Source: Bhargavaea massiliensis
GTDB taxonomy: Bacteria > Bacillota > Bacilli > Bacillales_A > Planococcaceae
Length of the DNA stretch: 64,000 nt
Assembly (NCBI RefSeq): GCF_018390575.1
Contig: NZ_JAHBCJ010000001.1
Location: 124,001 to 188,000 of the forward strand
Direction: 5' to 3'
Shown in pieces: positions 57,640 to 64,000 of this stretch; position 1 is the stretch's first letter; each line of letters starts with the position of its first letter. Under the pieces are notes generated by a model. That model was not told where the DNA came from. It searched no databases and was given only the letters and a program-made list of their open reading frames with translations. The position numbers were made by a program, and so were the translations under genes.

Positions 57640-58368
57640 TCAGGACCGGCTCAGGTCCAGACTCTCCAATATGTCAGTCTTCAGTTCCGCAAGATGGGTG
57701 CTGCCGCGCGGTCTCGGACGCGGCTCCCCGACGTTGATTTCACTCACGATCTCTCCCGGCCGTCCGCGAAGGATGACGATCCTGTCGCACAAATACAAAG
57801 CTTCGTCGATGTCGTGGGTGACGAGCACCATCGTTGTGCCCGCCTCTTTCCAGATGTCGAGCAGGAGGTCCTGCAGCTGCATCTTCGTGAAGGCGTCCAG
57901 CGCACTGAACGGTTCATCCAGAAGCAGGACCTCCGGAGAAGTGACGAGCGCGCGGGCAATCGCGACGCGTTGCGCCATGCCGCCTGACAGTTCCTTCGGA
58001 TACAGATTTTCGCTGTCTCCGAGCCCGACTTTCCTGAGGATTTCACGCCCTTTTCTCTCCTTGTCCCCGGCCTTGTTGGACAATCCGAATGTGACGTTCT
58101 CCAAAACGGTCAGCCACGGGAATAGCCTCGGCTCCTGGAAGATAAACCCGGCGGACTCCTGCACGCCGTCCACCAATTCGCCGTTCAGGCGGATCTCTCC
58201 GTCATAGTTTCCATCCAGTCCCGAAATCGCCCGGAGCAACGTGCTTTTCCCGCAGCCGCTCGTGCCGAGAAGTCCGATGATCTCGCCTTCCCCTGCGGAC
58301 AGGTTGACATTCCGCACCGCTGTCTGGCCGTCGAATGTGCGGCCGACGTTTTTCAGTTCAAGTGCCAT
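57640..58368 (-). CDS. ABC transporter ATPase (SsuB/TauB type)
   Basis: This 242-residue protein has Walker A GTSGCGKST, signature LSGGMAQRVAIARAL, Walker B LLLDEPFSALD and H-loop VLVTHDIDEAL. The subfamily (aliphatic sulfonate, taurine, nitrate) is indicated by FQEPRLFPWLTVLENV. It pairs with the permease and binding protein directly upstream. AAAGGGGGG precedes the ATG. The operon is behind S-box riboswitches, so import of a sulfur source for methionine or cysteine supply is inferred. Confidence 0.88.
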   Translation of the reverse strand: MALELKNVGRTFDGQTAVRNVNLSAGEGEIIGLLGTSGCGKSTLLRAISGLDGNYDGEIRLNGELVDGVQESAGFIFQEPRLFPWLTVLENVTFGLSNKAGDKERKGREILRKVGLGDSENLYPKELSGGMAQRVAIARALVTSPEVLLLDEPFSALDAFTKMQLQDLLLDIWKEAGTTMVLVTHDIDEALYLCDRIVILRGRPGEIVSEINVGEPRPRPRGSTHLAELKTDILESLDLSRS

Positions 58369-58384
58369 GGCCGAGCCCCCCTTT

Positions 58385-59218
58385 TTATAAGTTAACCGCG
58401 CGATCCTGATAGTGCAGGGCTCGCTCTTCGATGATTTTCAGGATCCAGTCGGACAGCTTGCCGATGACGGCGAACAGGATGATGCTCGCGATGATCATCT
58501 CCGGCGATAGCGTGTTCTGGCCGACGACGAGCAGGTAGCCGAGCCCCTGGCTTGCGCCCATCAGTTCCGCTGCGACGACGAACATCCAGCCGAGTCCGAG
58601 TCCGCTCCGGAGCCCTGTCAGGAACGACGGGAGCGCCGCCGGCAGGATGACGCGCGTAACCAGCTGATAGGCATTCAGGCCGTACATGCGGCCGACTTCG
58701 ATCAGCTTCCGGTCAACGCCGGCGATGCCGCTCACCGTGTTCAGGTAAACCGGGAAAAACACGCCGACCGCGATCATCGTCACCTTAGACGGCTCGCCGA
58801 TTCCCATCCAGAGGATGAACAGCGGCACCCATGCCAGCGACGGGATCGAACGGAAAGCCTGGATCGTCGGATCAAGCACATGCTCCGCCTTTTTGTAAAA
58901 CCCGACGACCGAGCCGAGCACGACCGCGACAAGCGCCCCGATCAGGAAGCCTGCGAACACCCGGTAGACCGTGATGCCGACATGGCTCCAGAGGGAACCG
59001 TCCTGCGCCATCCCGGTGATGGTCGACAAAATGACGCTCGGTGCCGGCAACTGGTAGGACGGGAAAACTCCCGCCCGGCTGAGCGCTTCCCATACGATGA
59101 CGAGGGCGAGCGGCAGAATGCCGCCGAGCAATACCTTCTGGACACCGCCCGTTTTGGCGTTCGCTTTATCCTTCGTCTGCCGGTTTATGCCGGGAATCGA
59201 TATCGCCTGTTTCACCAT
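58385..59218 (-). CDS. ABC transporter permease (SsuC/TauC type)
   Basis: This 277-residue protein has six spans. The EAA loop near residue 185 reads EVGRMYGLNAYQLVTRVILPAALP, typical of sulfonate/nitrate permeases, with PSLAWVPLFILWMGIGEPSK before it. Start ATG 59218 follows GAGGAGTG and lies seven bases after the binding-protein stop. Upstream in-frame residues are basic and unsupported. Confidence 0.88.
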   Translation of the reverse strand: MVKQAISIPGINRQTKDKANAKTGGVQKVLLGGILPLALVIVWEALSRAGVFPSYQLPAPSVILSTITGMAQDGSLWSHVGITVYRVFAGFLIGALVAVVLGSVVGFYKKAEHVLDPTIQAFRSIPSLAWVPLFILWMGIGEPSKVTMIAVGVFFPVYLNTVSGIAGVDRKLIEVGRMYGLNAYQLVTRVILPAALPSFLTGLRSGLGLGWMFVVAAELMGASQGLGYLLVVGQNTLSPEMIIASIILFAVIGKLSDWILKIIEERALHYQDRAVNL

Positions 59219-59225
59219 TTTCCGG

Positions 59226-60218
59226 TCACTCCTCTCCGATCGCCTTTTCGGCAAATGCCGGGTCGATCAGTTCATCCGTCAGCTTCTCCACATCCGTGTC
59301 CGGCTTGATGACTTCGCCTTCCTGAAGGATCCGTCCGGCTTCGATCAGGGCTTCCCGCTGCGCATCTCCCGGAACAGGTTCGGAGAAGTCATTGCGCTCC
59401 ATCTGGATTTCCGCGACTTCAAGAGGAATCTCCGCTTCTTCCGCAAGCAGCTCTGCCGCCTCTTCAGGGTTCTCAAGCACCCACTGGCGCGCTTTCTCGT
59501 AGGCTTCGATCACCCGCTCGACATGTTCCGGGTACTTATCCGCGAACTCTTCACGGACATTCAGGAAGCTGTAGGTGTTGAAGTCTTCATTGCGGTAGAA
59601 CAGTTCCGCACCAGATTCCACTTCAAGTCGTGCCATATGCGGGTCAAGGCCCGCCCAGGCATCAACACCCCCCGTCGTGAGGGAACTTGCGCCGTCCCCG
59701 TGCTGCAGATTTACGATTTCTACGTCATCTGCTGACAGGCCCGCTTCATCAAGCGCCCGCAGCAGGAAGATATACGGGTCCGTACCGAGTGTCGCCGCGA
59801 CTTTCTTGCCTTTCAGTTCTTCCACGCTTCCGATCCCGGAATCGGAATCTGTCACAAGTGCCGTCCATTCCGGTTTCGAGGCGATGTAGACGTTCCGAAT
59901 CGGTGCGCCGTTCGCCTTCGACATGAGCGATGCCGCTCCTGCCGCCGACCCGAAGTCGACGCTGTTGCTGTTCAGGAATTCCAGTGCCTTGTTGCTGCCC
60001 TGACTGAACGCCCACTCGACCTTGATTCCGTCTTCCTCAAATTCCTCTTCCAGCCAGCCGAACTTTTTCAGGACCAGACTTGTCGGAGAGTAATGCGCGT
60101 AGTCCACGCGGATCTTTTCCGGATTGCCGTCTTCCTCCGCGTTTGAAGATGAGCATCCTCCAAGTGCCAATAGTGCCGCCGCTGCCAGTCCAAGCAGTTT
60201 GATTTTCGTGTTTTTCAT
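59226..60218 (-). CDS. ABC transporter substrate-binding lipoprotein (SsuA-like)
   Basis: This 330-residue protein has a lipobox (LLALGGCSSS, Cys about 22) and a periplasmic-binding fold of the sulfonate/taurine/nitrate group (DYAHYSPTSLVLKKFGWLEEEF, VDFGSAAGAASLMSKANGAP, LGTDPYIFLLRAL, GGVDAWAGLDPHMA). The ligand is unknown; SAM-riboswitch control favours a sulfur compound. GGGGAGAGG precedes the ATG. It is the first gene of the operon, so it is the most directly controlled. Confidence 0.88.
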   Translation of the reverse strand: MKNTKIKLLGLAAAALLALGGCSSSNAEEDGNPEKIRVDYAHYSPTSLVLKKFGWLEEEFEEDGIKVEWAFSQGSNKALEFLNSNSVDFGSAAGAASLMSKANGAPIRNVYIASKPEWTALVTDSDSGIGSVEELKGKKVAATLGTDPYIFLLRALDEAGLSADDVEIVNLQHGDGASSLTTGGVDAWAGLDPHMARLEVESGAELFYRNEDFNTYSFLNVREEFADKYPEHVERVIEAYEKARQWVLENPEEAAELLAEEAEIPLEVAEIQMERNDFSEPVPGDAQREALIEAGRILQEGEVIKPDTDVEKLTDELIDPAFAEKAIGEE

Positions 60219-60265
60219 GTTGTCCTCTCCCCTTCATCCGTATATATCCCGCTGTCTTTTGCATT

Positions 60266-60296
60266 GAAAAACGCCCTCTTCTAAGAAGAGAGCGCG
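60266..60296 (-). terminator. Expression-platform terminator of SAM riboswitch 2
   Basis: GCGCTCTCTTCTT / AAGAGGGCG stem followed by TTTTT, between the second aptamer and the binding-protein gene. Confidence 0.8.
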
Positions 60297-60311
60297 GGTG
60301 TACCGTCCTCT

Positions 60312-60417
60312 TCTTATCTCTTGGGAATTGCTTCCCACAGGAATTAGCACCTTTCCAGACATTATCTGGTGGTTGCCGGGCATCGTCGGGCCAGTCCCTC
60401 CGCCGCTCTTGATAAGA
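60312..60417 (-). promoter_or_regulatory. SAM-I riboswitch 2 (gene-proximal S-box)
   Basis: The minus strand shows the S-box core: P1 arms TCTTATC / GATAAGA, AGAGCGGCGGAGGGACTGG, CCCGGCAACC, and GGTGCTAATTCC. SAM binding would free the terminator at 60266. It is the second of two tandem copies. Confidence 0.95.
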
Positions 60418-60445
60418 ATTCGTTTATTCAGTTTTGACGGGATTC

Positions 60446-60475
60446 TAAAAGCCTCCCTGAGTGATCAGAGAGGCC
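60446..60475 (-). terminator. Expression-platform terminator of SAM riboswitch 1
   Basis: GCCTCTCTGA / TCAGGGAGGC stem followed by TTTT on the minus strand. Confidence 0.85.
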
Positions 60476-60490
60476 GACTGTCCCGTACTC

Positions 60491-60601
60491 TCTTATCTTC
60501 CCGGACAAACGGATGTCCGGCTGGATGTGGCACCTTTCAGGCATCGCCTGAAGGTTGCCGGGCTTCATCGGGCCAGTTCCCTCCGCCGCTCTGGATAAGA
60601 T
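60491..60601 (-). promoter_or_regulatory. SAM-I riboswitch 1 (promoter-proximal S-box)
   Basis: A complete second S-box lies upstream of the first: TCTTATCCAGAGCGGCGG, GGCCCGATGAAG, CCCGGCAACC, GGTGCCACATCC, closing GATAAGA. It has its own terminator at 60446, so two SAM-gated stops act in series. Confidence 0.95.
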
Positions 60602-60619
60602 TATTTTGATTTGATTGAT

Positions 60620-60648
60620 ATCTTACATCATGTATCCTTATCGGTCAA
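60620..60648 (-). promoter_or_regulatory. Promoter of the SAM-riboswitch operon
   Basis: TTGACC (60643-60648) and TAAGAT (60620-60625) on the minus strand are 17 bases apart and start transcription about 12 bases before aptamer 1. Confidence 0.75.
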
Positions 60649-60700
60649 CTCGATTTTCTTTAAATGATCCAATAGTCGGAAATTTAGGTCCTTTGTCGGG

Positions 60701-61809
60701 TCAGGTCAATTTTCCTCTTGCCTCAACCGGAATGTCCTTCAGAACTCCGTCCCCGGAGACAAGCCAGGCGCGTTCGTGCAGGTTACAGACCGGACAGATA
60801 TGGTTCGGGATGACTTGGACTTTGTCGCCGTTTGTGACCTGGCGGCTGAAGTTTTCGTTATAAACGATCGCATGCTCATCGAAGACGCCATCGATATACA
60901 CATCGTCGAACCCCTTGATTTTCCCGAGCCCCTTGGTGGCAGTGATGCCGGCGGTCCCCGTCTGGGCGGTGATGCCCTTCGCCCCGACGTCGGTGAATCA
61001 CGCGCGCTCGCGGGTCGGCTTGCTGATGACGGTCGTCAGGATCGTGGCAGCGTAGCGGCTATAGTCACCGAGCACGCCCGACTGCGACGCGTCCATGAAC
61101 ACATACGTACCGGGACGGATTTCCGTGATGCCTTCAGGGATGTCGAAACCAAGCAGGAACGGCGGAGTCGAGCCGATGCTCACGGTTTCCGGCTCCATCC
61201 CCTCTTCCCGCGCAATCTTCGCGAACCGCAGCGTCCGGGCCGACGCTTCCTCGAACAGTTCCCGGTACTGTTCCGCGCTTTCCGCCTTGTACGTATGCCC
61301 GTCATGGGAAAAGACCCCACGGAAATGGACGCGATCAGTGGTGCGGTTCGCTTCCAAAATTGTCCGGAAATCACTTTCCTCGATGACCCCCGACCGCTTC
61401 TCGCCGACTTCAATCTCCACCAGCACCTGCGCCGGCTTCTGCGCCCCCCGGAATACCTCTTCGATCTGTTTGATCTGGACAGGGCTGTCCACCCCAAATG
61501 AGACATCAATGGACTCAGCCTGTTTCCGGACCCGCTCGAGCTTCGTCTTGCCGACGACCTGATTGGCAATAAAAATGTCATTCAGTCCGCGCGCTGCCAT
61601 CACTTCCGCTTCGCCGGTCTTGGCGACTGTGATGCCTGTCGCGCCGGCTTTCTCTTGCAGCTTGGCCACATATGGCATCTTATGCGTCTTCGTATGGGGC
61701 CGCAGTTCACCCCGTTTGCATCTGCGTATGCTTGCGTCGAGCGGATATTTTCGAGAAGAATTTCTTGGTCTATCAGCAGTGCCGGCGTGTCCAATTCCAT
61801 GACTTTCAT
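60701..61809 (-). pseudogene. D-threonine aldolase-like (alanine-racemase-fold PLP) gene, interrupted
   Basis: The frame reads MELDTPALLIDQEILLENI, then shifts near 61708 (one C appears lost before CTGCGGCCC) and continues RPHTKTHKMPYVAKLQEKAG with the PLP lysine. A TGA at 60998-61000 breaks RERA from TDVGAKGITA; the remaining C-terminal frame ends NHICPVCNLHERAW, with the zinc-type Cys/His region of the family. Two independent lesions argue for decay rather than one sequencing error. The family includes low-specificity D-threonine aldolases and D-serine dehydratases. Confidence 0.82.
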
Positions 61810-61966
61810 ATCCCCTGCCTCACTTTTTGTTTGAATAGTCTATCAACATTGTCTCGCAAACATGTAGCACTTGGCAATGGACCGGCCTGGACTGTGCAAT
61901 ACCTTATAAAATACCGCCAGCAAACTGTAGGGGGCATCATGCATGAGGGAAATTGGGGAAACGGCA

Positions 61967-62300
61967 TTGAGGATCAAAACGGGAGATATCATCCGCTTCG
62001 AGCGGCCATTCACGAAGGAAGACGTGGAGCTGTTCACGAAAGTTTCGAAGGATGAAGGCAACCACCATGTCCGGCCTGACGGCGACACTGCCTACAAAAG
62101 TCGGCGGCGACAATAATGTGTTAGCCCGTACGATGAACTTCGAATTCTTCCGGCCCGTATTCACCGGAGATCCGATTGTTTGTGACGTCACCATCGAACA
62201 GCTGGAAAAGAAGGACAAACGGAAAACCTCGATCCACGCAACATTCCGCTGCGTCAACCAGCACGGCAAGCAGGTGCTTGGTGGAGTTTTGGTGGAGTAA
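61967..62300 (+). pseudogene. MaoC-like hotdog dehydratase, internally deleted and frameshifted
   Basis: The first part (LRIKTGDIIRFERPFTKEDVELF to DEGNHH) and the second (GLTATLPTKVGGDNNVLARTMNFEFFRPVFTGDPIVC) are in different frames and overlap near 62085. Compared with the family about a dozen residues around the GLMTA helix start are missing. A TTG at 61967 with GGGGAAA upstream is the likely original start. The product, if any, would not fold normally. Confidence 0.7.
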
Positions 62301-62346
62301 TTTTGACGGGAAAATTAAATTAATTTGAACCTGCAATAATAAGGTG

Positions 62347-62376
62347 ACTCCGGAAATGCACCGGAGTCTTTTTTGA
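62347..62376 (+). terminator. Intrinsic terminator after the MaoC remnant
   Basis: GACTCCGG / CCGGAGTC stem with a seven-base loop followed by TTTTTT. Confidence 0.88.
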
Positions 62377-62485
62377 TGGCAATCAATCCCCTATAACACA
62401 TGCGATCATTTTCCAGAACTTTACTTGTGCAGTTATCAATCCATTTTGGACACCCTATTCCCAACGGAAGGAAAGGAGTCTAGAT

Positions 62486-63124
62486 ATGGGTAAAAAGAAA
62501 GGTAAAAGAAAAAGACAAAGCCCGAATACTTTTACATTCAATATACCTCCCGGATACCTATTTGCAGTTTTTTTACCTGTTCTTGCAATAGAGTTAATCA
62601 GCGTGTTCTCAACACTCATAATCGAAACTCTTCTGTTTTTATTGGTGATTTCGATGGTATGGGGCATCTTTAGGGTTATGCCGCTCTTTAGATTTGAGAA
62701 GAGAATCAGGATCGGTCATGGCTCCCTTGAGGATATTGATCAGATGACAGGAATAGAATTTGAAGTCTTCCTCTCGGAACTTTACCAAACTTTAGGGTAT
62801 AGGGTTGAAATGACTCCTCATACGGATTTTGGGATCGACTTGATTGTCGCAAAAGACGGGATTAGAACAGGAATCCAAGCAAAGTGTTATGGAGAGGGGC
62901 GAACTGTGGGTGTTGCAGCAGTAAATGAAGTTTGTGGGGGGGCAGGCCATTGGAAGGTTCAAAAGAAAGTGGTCCTCACAAATCGCTTTTTCACTAAGAA
63001 AGCAAAGATCTCTGCGCGCTCCAATCGCGTTAAACTGATTGACCGTAATGACTTACAGGAGATGATCGATGACTACAACAAAATGGTGAACTCAAAGGAA
63101 TATATCCCTCCTCCTTCAGCCTAG
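62486..63124 (+). CDS. Membrane-anchored Mrr-like restriction endonuclease-fold protein
   Basis: This 212-residue protein has a basic N-terminus (GKKKGKRKRQ), two spans (about 25-45 and 48-66), then an Mrr-type nuclease domain (about 85-200): MTGIEFEVFLSELYQTLGYRVEMTPHTDFGIDLIVAKDG and the catalytic GIQAKCYG (QxK form of the PD-(D/E)xK site). It should face the cytoplasm and may act against modified or incoming DNA. GGAAAGGAG precedes the ATG. It is clearly AT-richer than the flanks, suggesting transfer. Confidence 0.82.
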   Translation: MGKKKGKRKRQSPNTFTFNIPPGYLFAVFLPVLAIELISVFSTLIIETLLFLLVISMVWGIFRVMPLFRFEKRIRIGHGSLEDIDQMTGIEFEVFLSELYQTLGYRVEMTPHTDFGIDLIVAKDGIRTGIQAKCYGEGRTVGVAAVNEVCGGAGHWKVQKKVVLTNRFFTKKAKISARSNRVKLIDRNDLQEMIDDYNKMVNSKEYIPPPSA

Positions 63125-63186
63125 GTTGCGTGAGCGCCAGTGTTTACATTGAAGAATGAAAGCACACCACCGGCGCAGTCCCAACA

Positions 63187-63222
63187 CGAAAAAACGCCTG
63201 TCCACTCGGGACGGGCGTTTTC
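63187..63222 (-). terminator. Terminator of the YugN-like gene
   Basis: AAAACGCCTGTCC / GGACGGGCGTTTT stem just past the stop; T runs on both strands. Confidence 0.8.
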
Positions 63223-63226
63223 GTAT

Positions 63227-63661
63227 TCAGCTTGTTTTCAGCAATCCCTGCGAATGCATGCAGTCCATGAGATCTTCGACAGCCATTTCTCCCGCATGAA
63301 TCCACCTGTTTTTATCCGTGATGTTCCCGTCTTTGTCCACGGGACTCTGGAACTGGCTAAAACCAGTTGCATCCATCAGGGAACTTCCGTCATGTTCCAG
63401 TCCGAGATGCACCACATGCTTGATCACGTATGGCGTGCCGAATCGGATGGTGGCAAACGGGTGGTCCAGCTGGCCGTCCACGACGACGAAGGGAAGCCGG
63501 ACATAGATGGTTTCGCCGCCTTCCTGGCAAAGGATATGGTCAAAGCAGCCGTGGTCATAGTCCCAGTTTCCGCCCATATGATAACCAAGGTCCCGAATGC
63601 AGTCGCTCACAATTCCGTAAGATGCCTCTCGCCCTTCAAGTTGTGTCTGAAGCTTCAGCAT
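63227..63661 (-). CDS. YugN-like family protein
   Basis: This 144-residue protein opens with LEGREASYGIVSDCIRDLGYHMGGNWDYDHGCFDHIL, the pattern of the Bacillus YugN family (function unknown), and continues with YVRLPFVVVDGQLDHP and KHVVHLGLEHDG. The start at 63661 follows GGAGGAGAC; the longer frame lacks support. It follows the VWA gene on the same strand after 78 bases. Confidence 0.75.
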   Translation of the reverse strand: MLKLQTQLEGREASYGIVSDCIRDLGYHMGGNWDYDHGCFDHILCQEGGETIYVRLPFVVVDGQLDHPFATIRFGTPYVIKHVVHLGLEHDGSSLMDATGFSQFQSPVDKDGNITDKNRWIHAGEMAVEDLMDCMHSQGLLKTS

Positions 63662-63739
63662 GCTGTCTCCTCCTCTGTGTTGTTCCTTTTCAGCATTTAC
63701 AAAAGGAGGGGACGGCATACCTGAGCAGACTCGTTCAGC

Positions 63740-64000
63740 TTATACTTCAAAGGCAGTAAAGCTGCCTTCTTCGTTGAAATCACTGACTTGTACCATCCTG
63801 TCGGTGAACCTTTCGACTGATTCCGGCTCCGTGCCGATCAGCAGGGACAGCACCTGAAAGGCCTTCTCGCGTTTTAATTGGTTGAACCGCTCCAGAAATT
63901 CATCCGTGACTTCATCTTCACCGTCCGTGACAAACACGAGGTCCGCCTCTTTAAATCGGCTTTCGCCGATCGCCTGCAGGGCTTCTTCAAGGGCGAGTTC
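63740..64000 (-). CDS. VWA-domain protein, C-terminal part (5' end outside window)
   Basis: The visible 86 residues read ALEEALQAIGESRFKEADLV, then FVTDGEDEVTDEFLERFNQLKREKAF and a C-terminal VLSLLIGTEPESVERFTDRMVQV. The ADLVFVTDGE segment is the end of a von Willebrand A domain as in ViaA/CoxE-type proteins, which often partner MoxR AAA+ ATPases. The frame runs off the right edge on the minus strand. Confidence 0.75.
   Translation of the reverse strand, partial: ELALEEALQAIGESRFKEADLVFVTDGEDEVTDEFLERFNQLKREKAFQVLSLLIGTEPESVERFTDRMVQVSDFNEEGSFTAFEV

Overview
The window looks like a stretch of a GC-rich Firmicutes chromosome, most likely Bacillales and probably Planococcaceae. The evidence is Bacillus-type ribosome binding sites, many GTG/TTG starts, the cdaA-cdaR-glmM and sigW-rsiW-rocF neighbourhoods, SAM-I (S-box) riboswitches and YtoQ, YugN, UvsE and CodA homologues. 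The genus is inference. By eye most of the window is well above 50% GC. The AT-richer patches (1-2150, parts of 7.2-8.7 kb and 10.0-10.6 kb, and 62.3-63.1 kb) look acquired.

Layout. 1-2160: the right end of a Dnd phosphorothioate DNA-modification island (dndD C-terminus, dndE, cysteine desulfurase). 2.2-12.7 kb: small housekeeping and accessory genes (MazG-like, metallophosphoesterase, VOC and SRPBCC proteins, UppP, GNATs, VanZ, DinB, a DUF2975/XRE operon with one frameshifted paralogue). 13-26 kb: MFS exporter, methyltransferase, UvsE, a collapsed siderophore-transport locus, YtoQ, HIT, HAD, a DUF4037-like nucleotidyltransferase, and a large MMPL exporter with its TetR regulator and matching operators. 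27-29.3 kb: pseudouridine catabolism (psuG, psuK). 29.4-37.8 kb: a sigma-54-controlled operon read here as L-carnitine catabolism. Its order is ferredoxin reductase, ferredoxin, Rieske oxygenase, aldehyde dehydrogenase, D-malate dehydrogenase, BCCT transporter, with a divergent PAS-AAA+ activator and a perfect -24/-12 promoter between them. 38-51 kb: c-di-AMP and cell-wall genes, SulP, sigW-rsiW, arginase, DNA repair, cytosine deaminase. 51.8-52.3 kb: four tRNAs (Glu, Tyr, Gln, Lys). 52.4-60.7 kb: pirin, HD hydrolase, a PD-(D/E)XK protein, and an ABC transporter plus acyl-CoA ligase operon behind two tandem SAM-I riboswitches. 60.7-64 kb: two decayed genes, a membrane-anchored Mrr-like nuclease, YugN, and the edge of a VWA protein.

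The most unusual signal is not a gene. Eight intergenic arrays (9829, 10749, 12826, 16575, 19350, 20052, 27078, 55828) have short degenerate units placed at a 21-bp period; a single 23-bp step at 19350 is the only exception. Each locus has its own core word (TTTCGTCATTC, GAGCACTC, TTGCACATTC or GTGACGATTC) and variable spacers. Seven of the eight lie beside a hairpin or terminator. One array has been copied together with the 3' end of the neighbouring gene. I know of no named element family that matches.

Several genes are broken: DUF2975, a D-threonine-aldolase-like gene, a MaoC-like gene, two siderophore-transport remnants and a small membrane protein with a G-tract frameshift. Some of these single-base lesions could be assembly errors.
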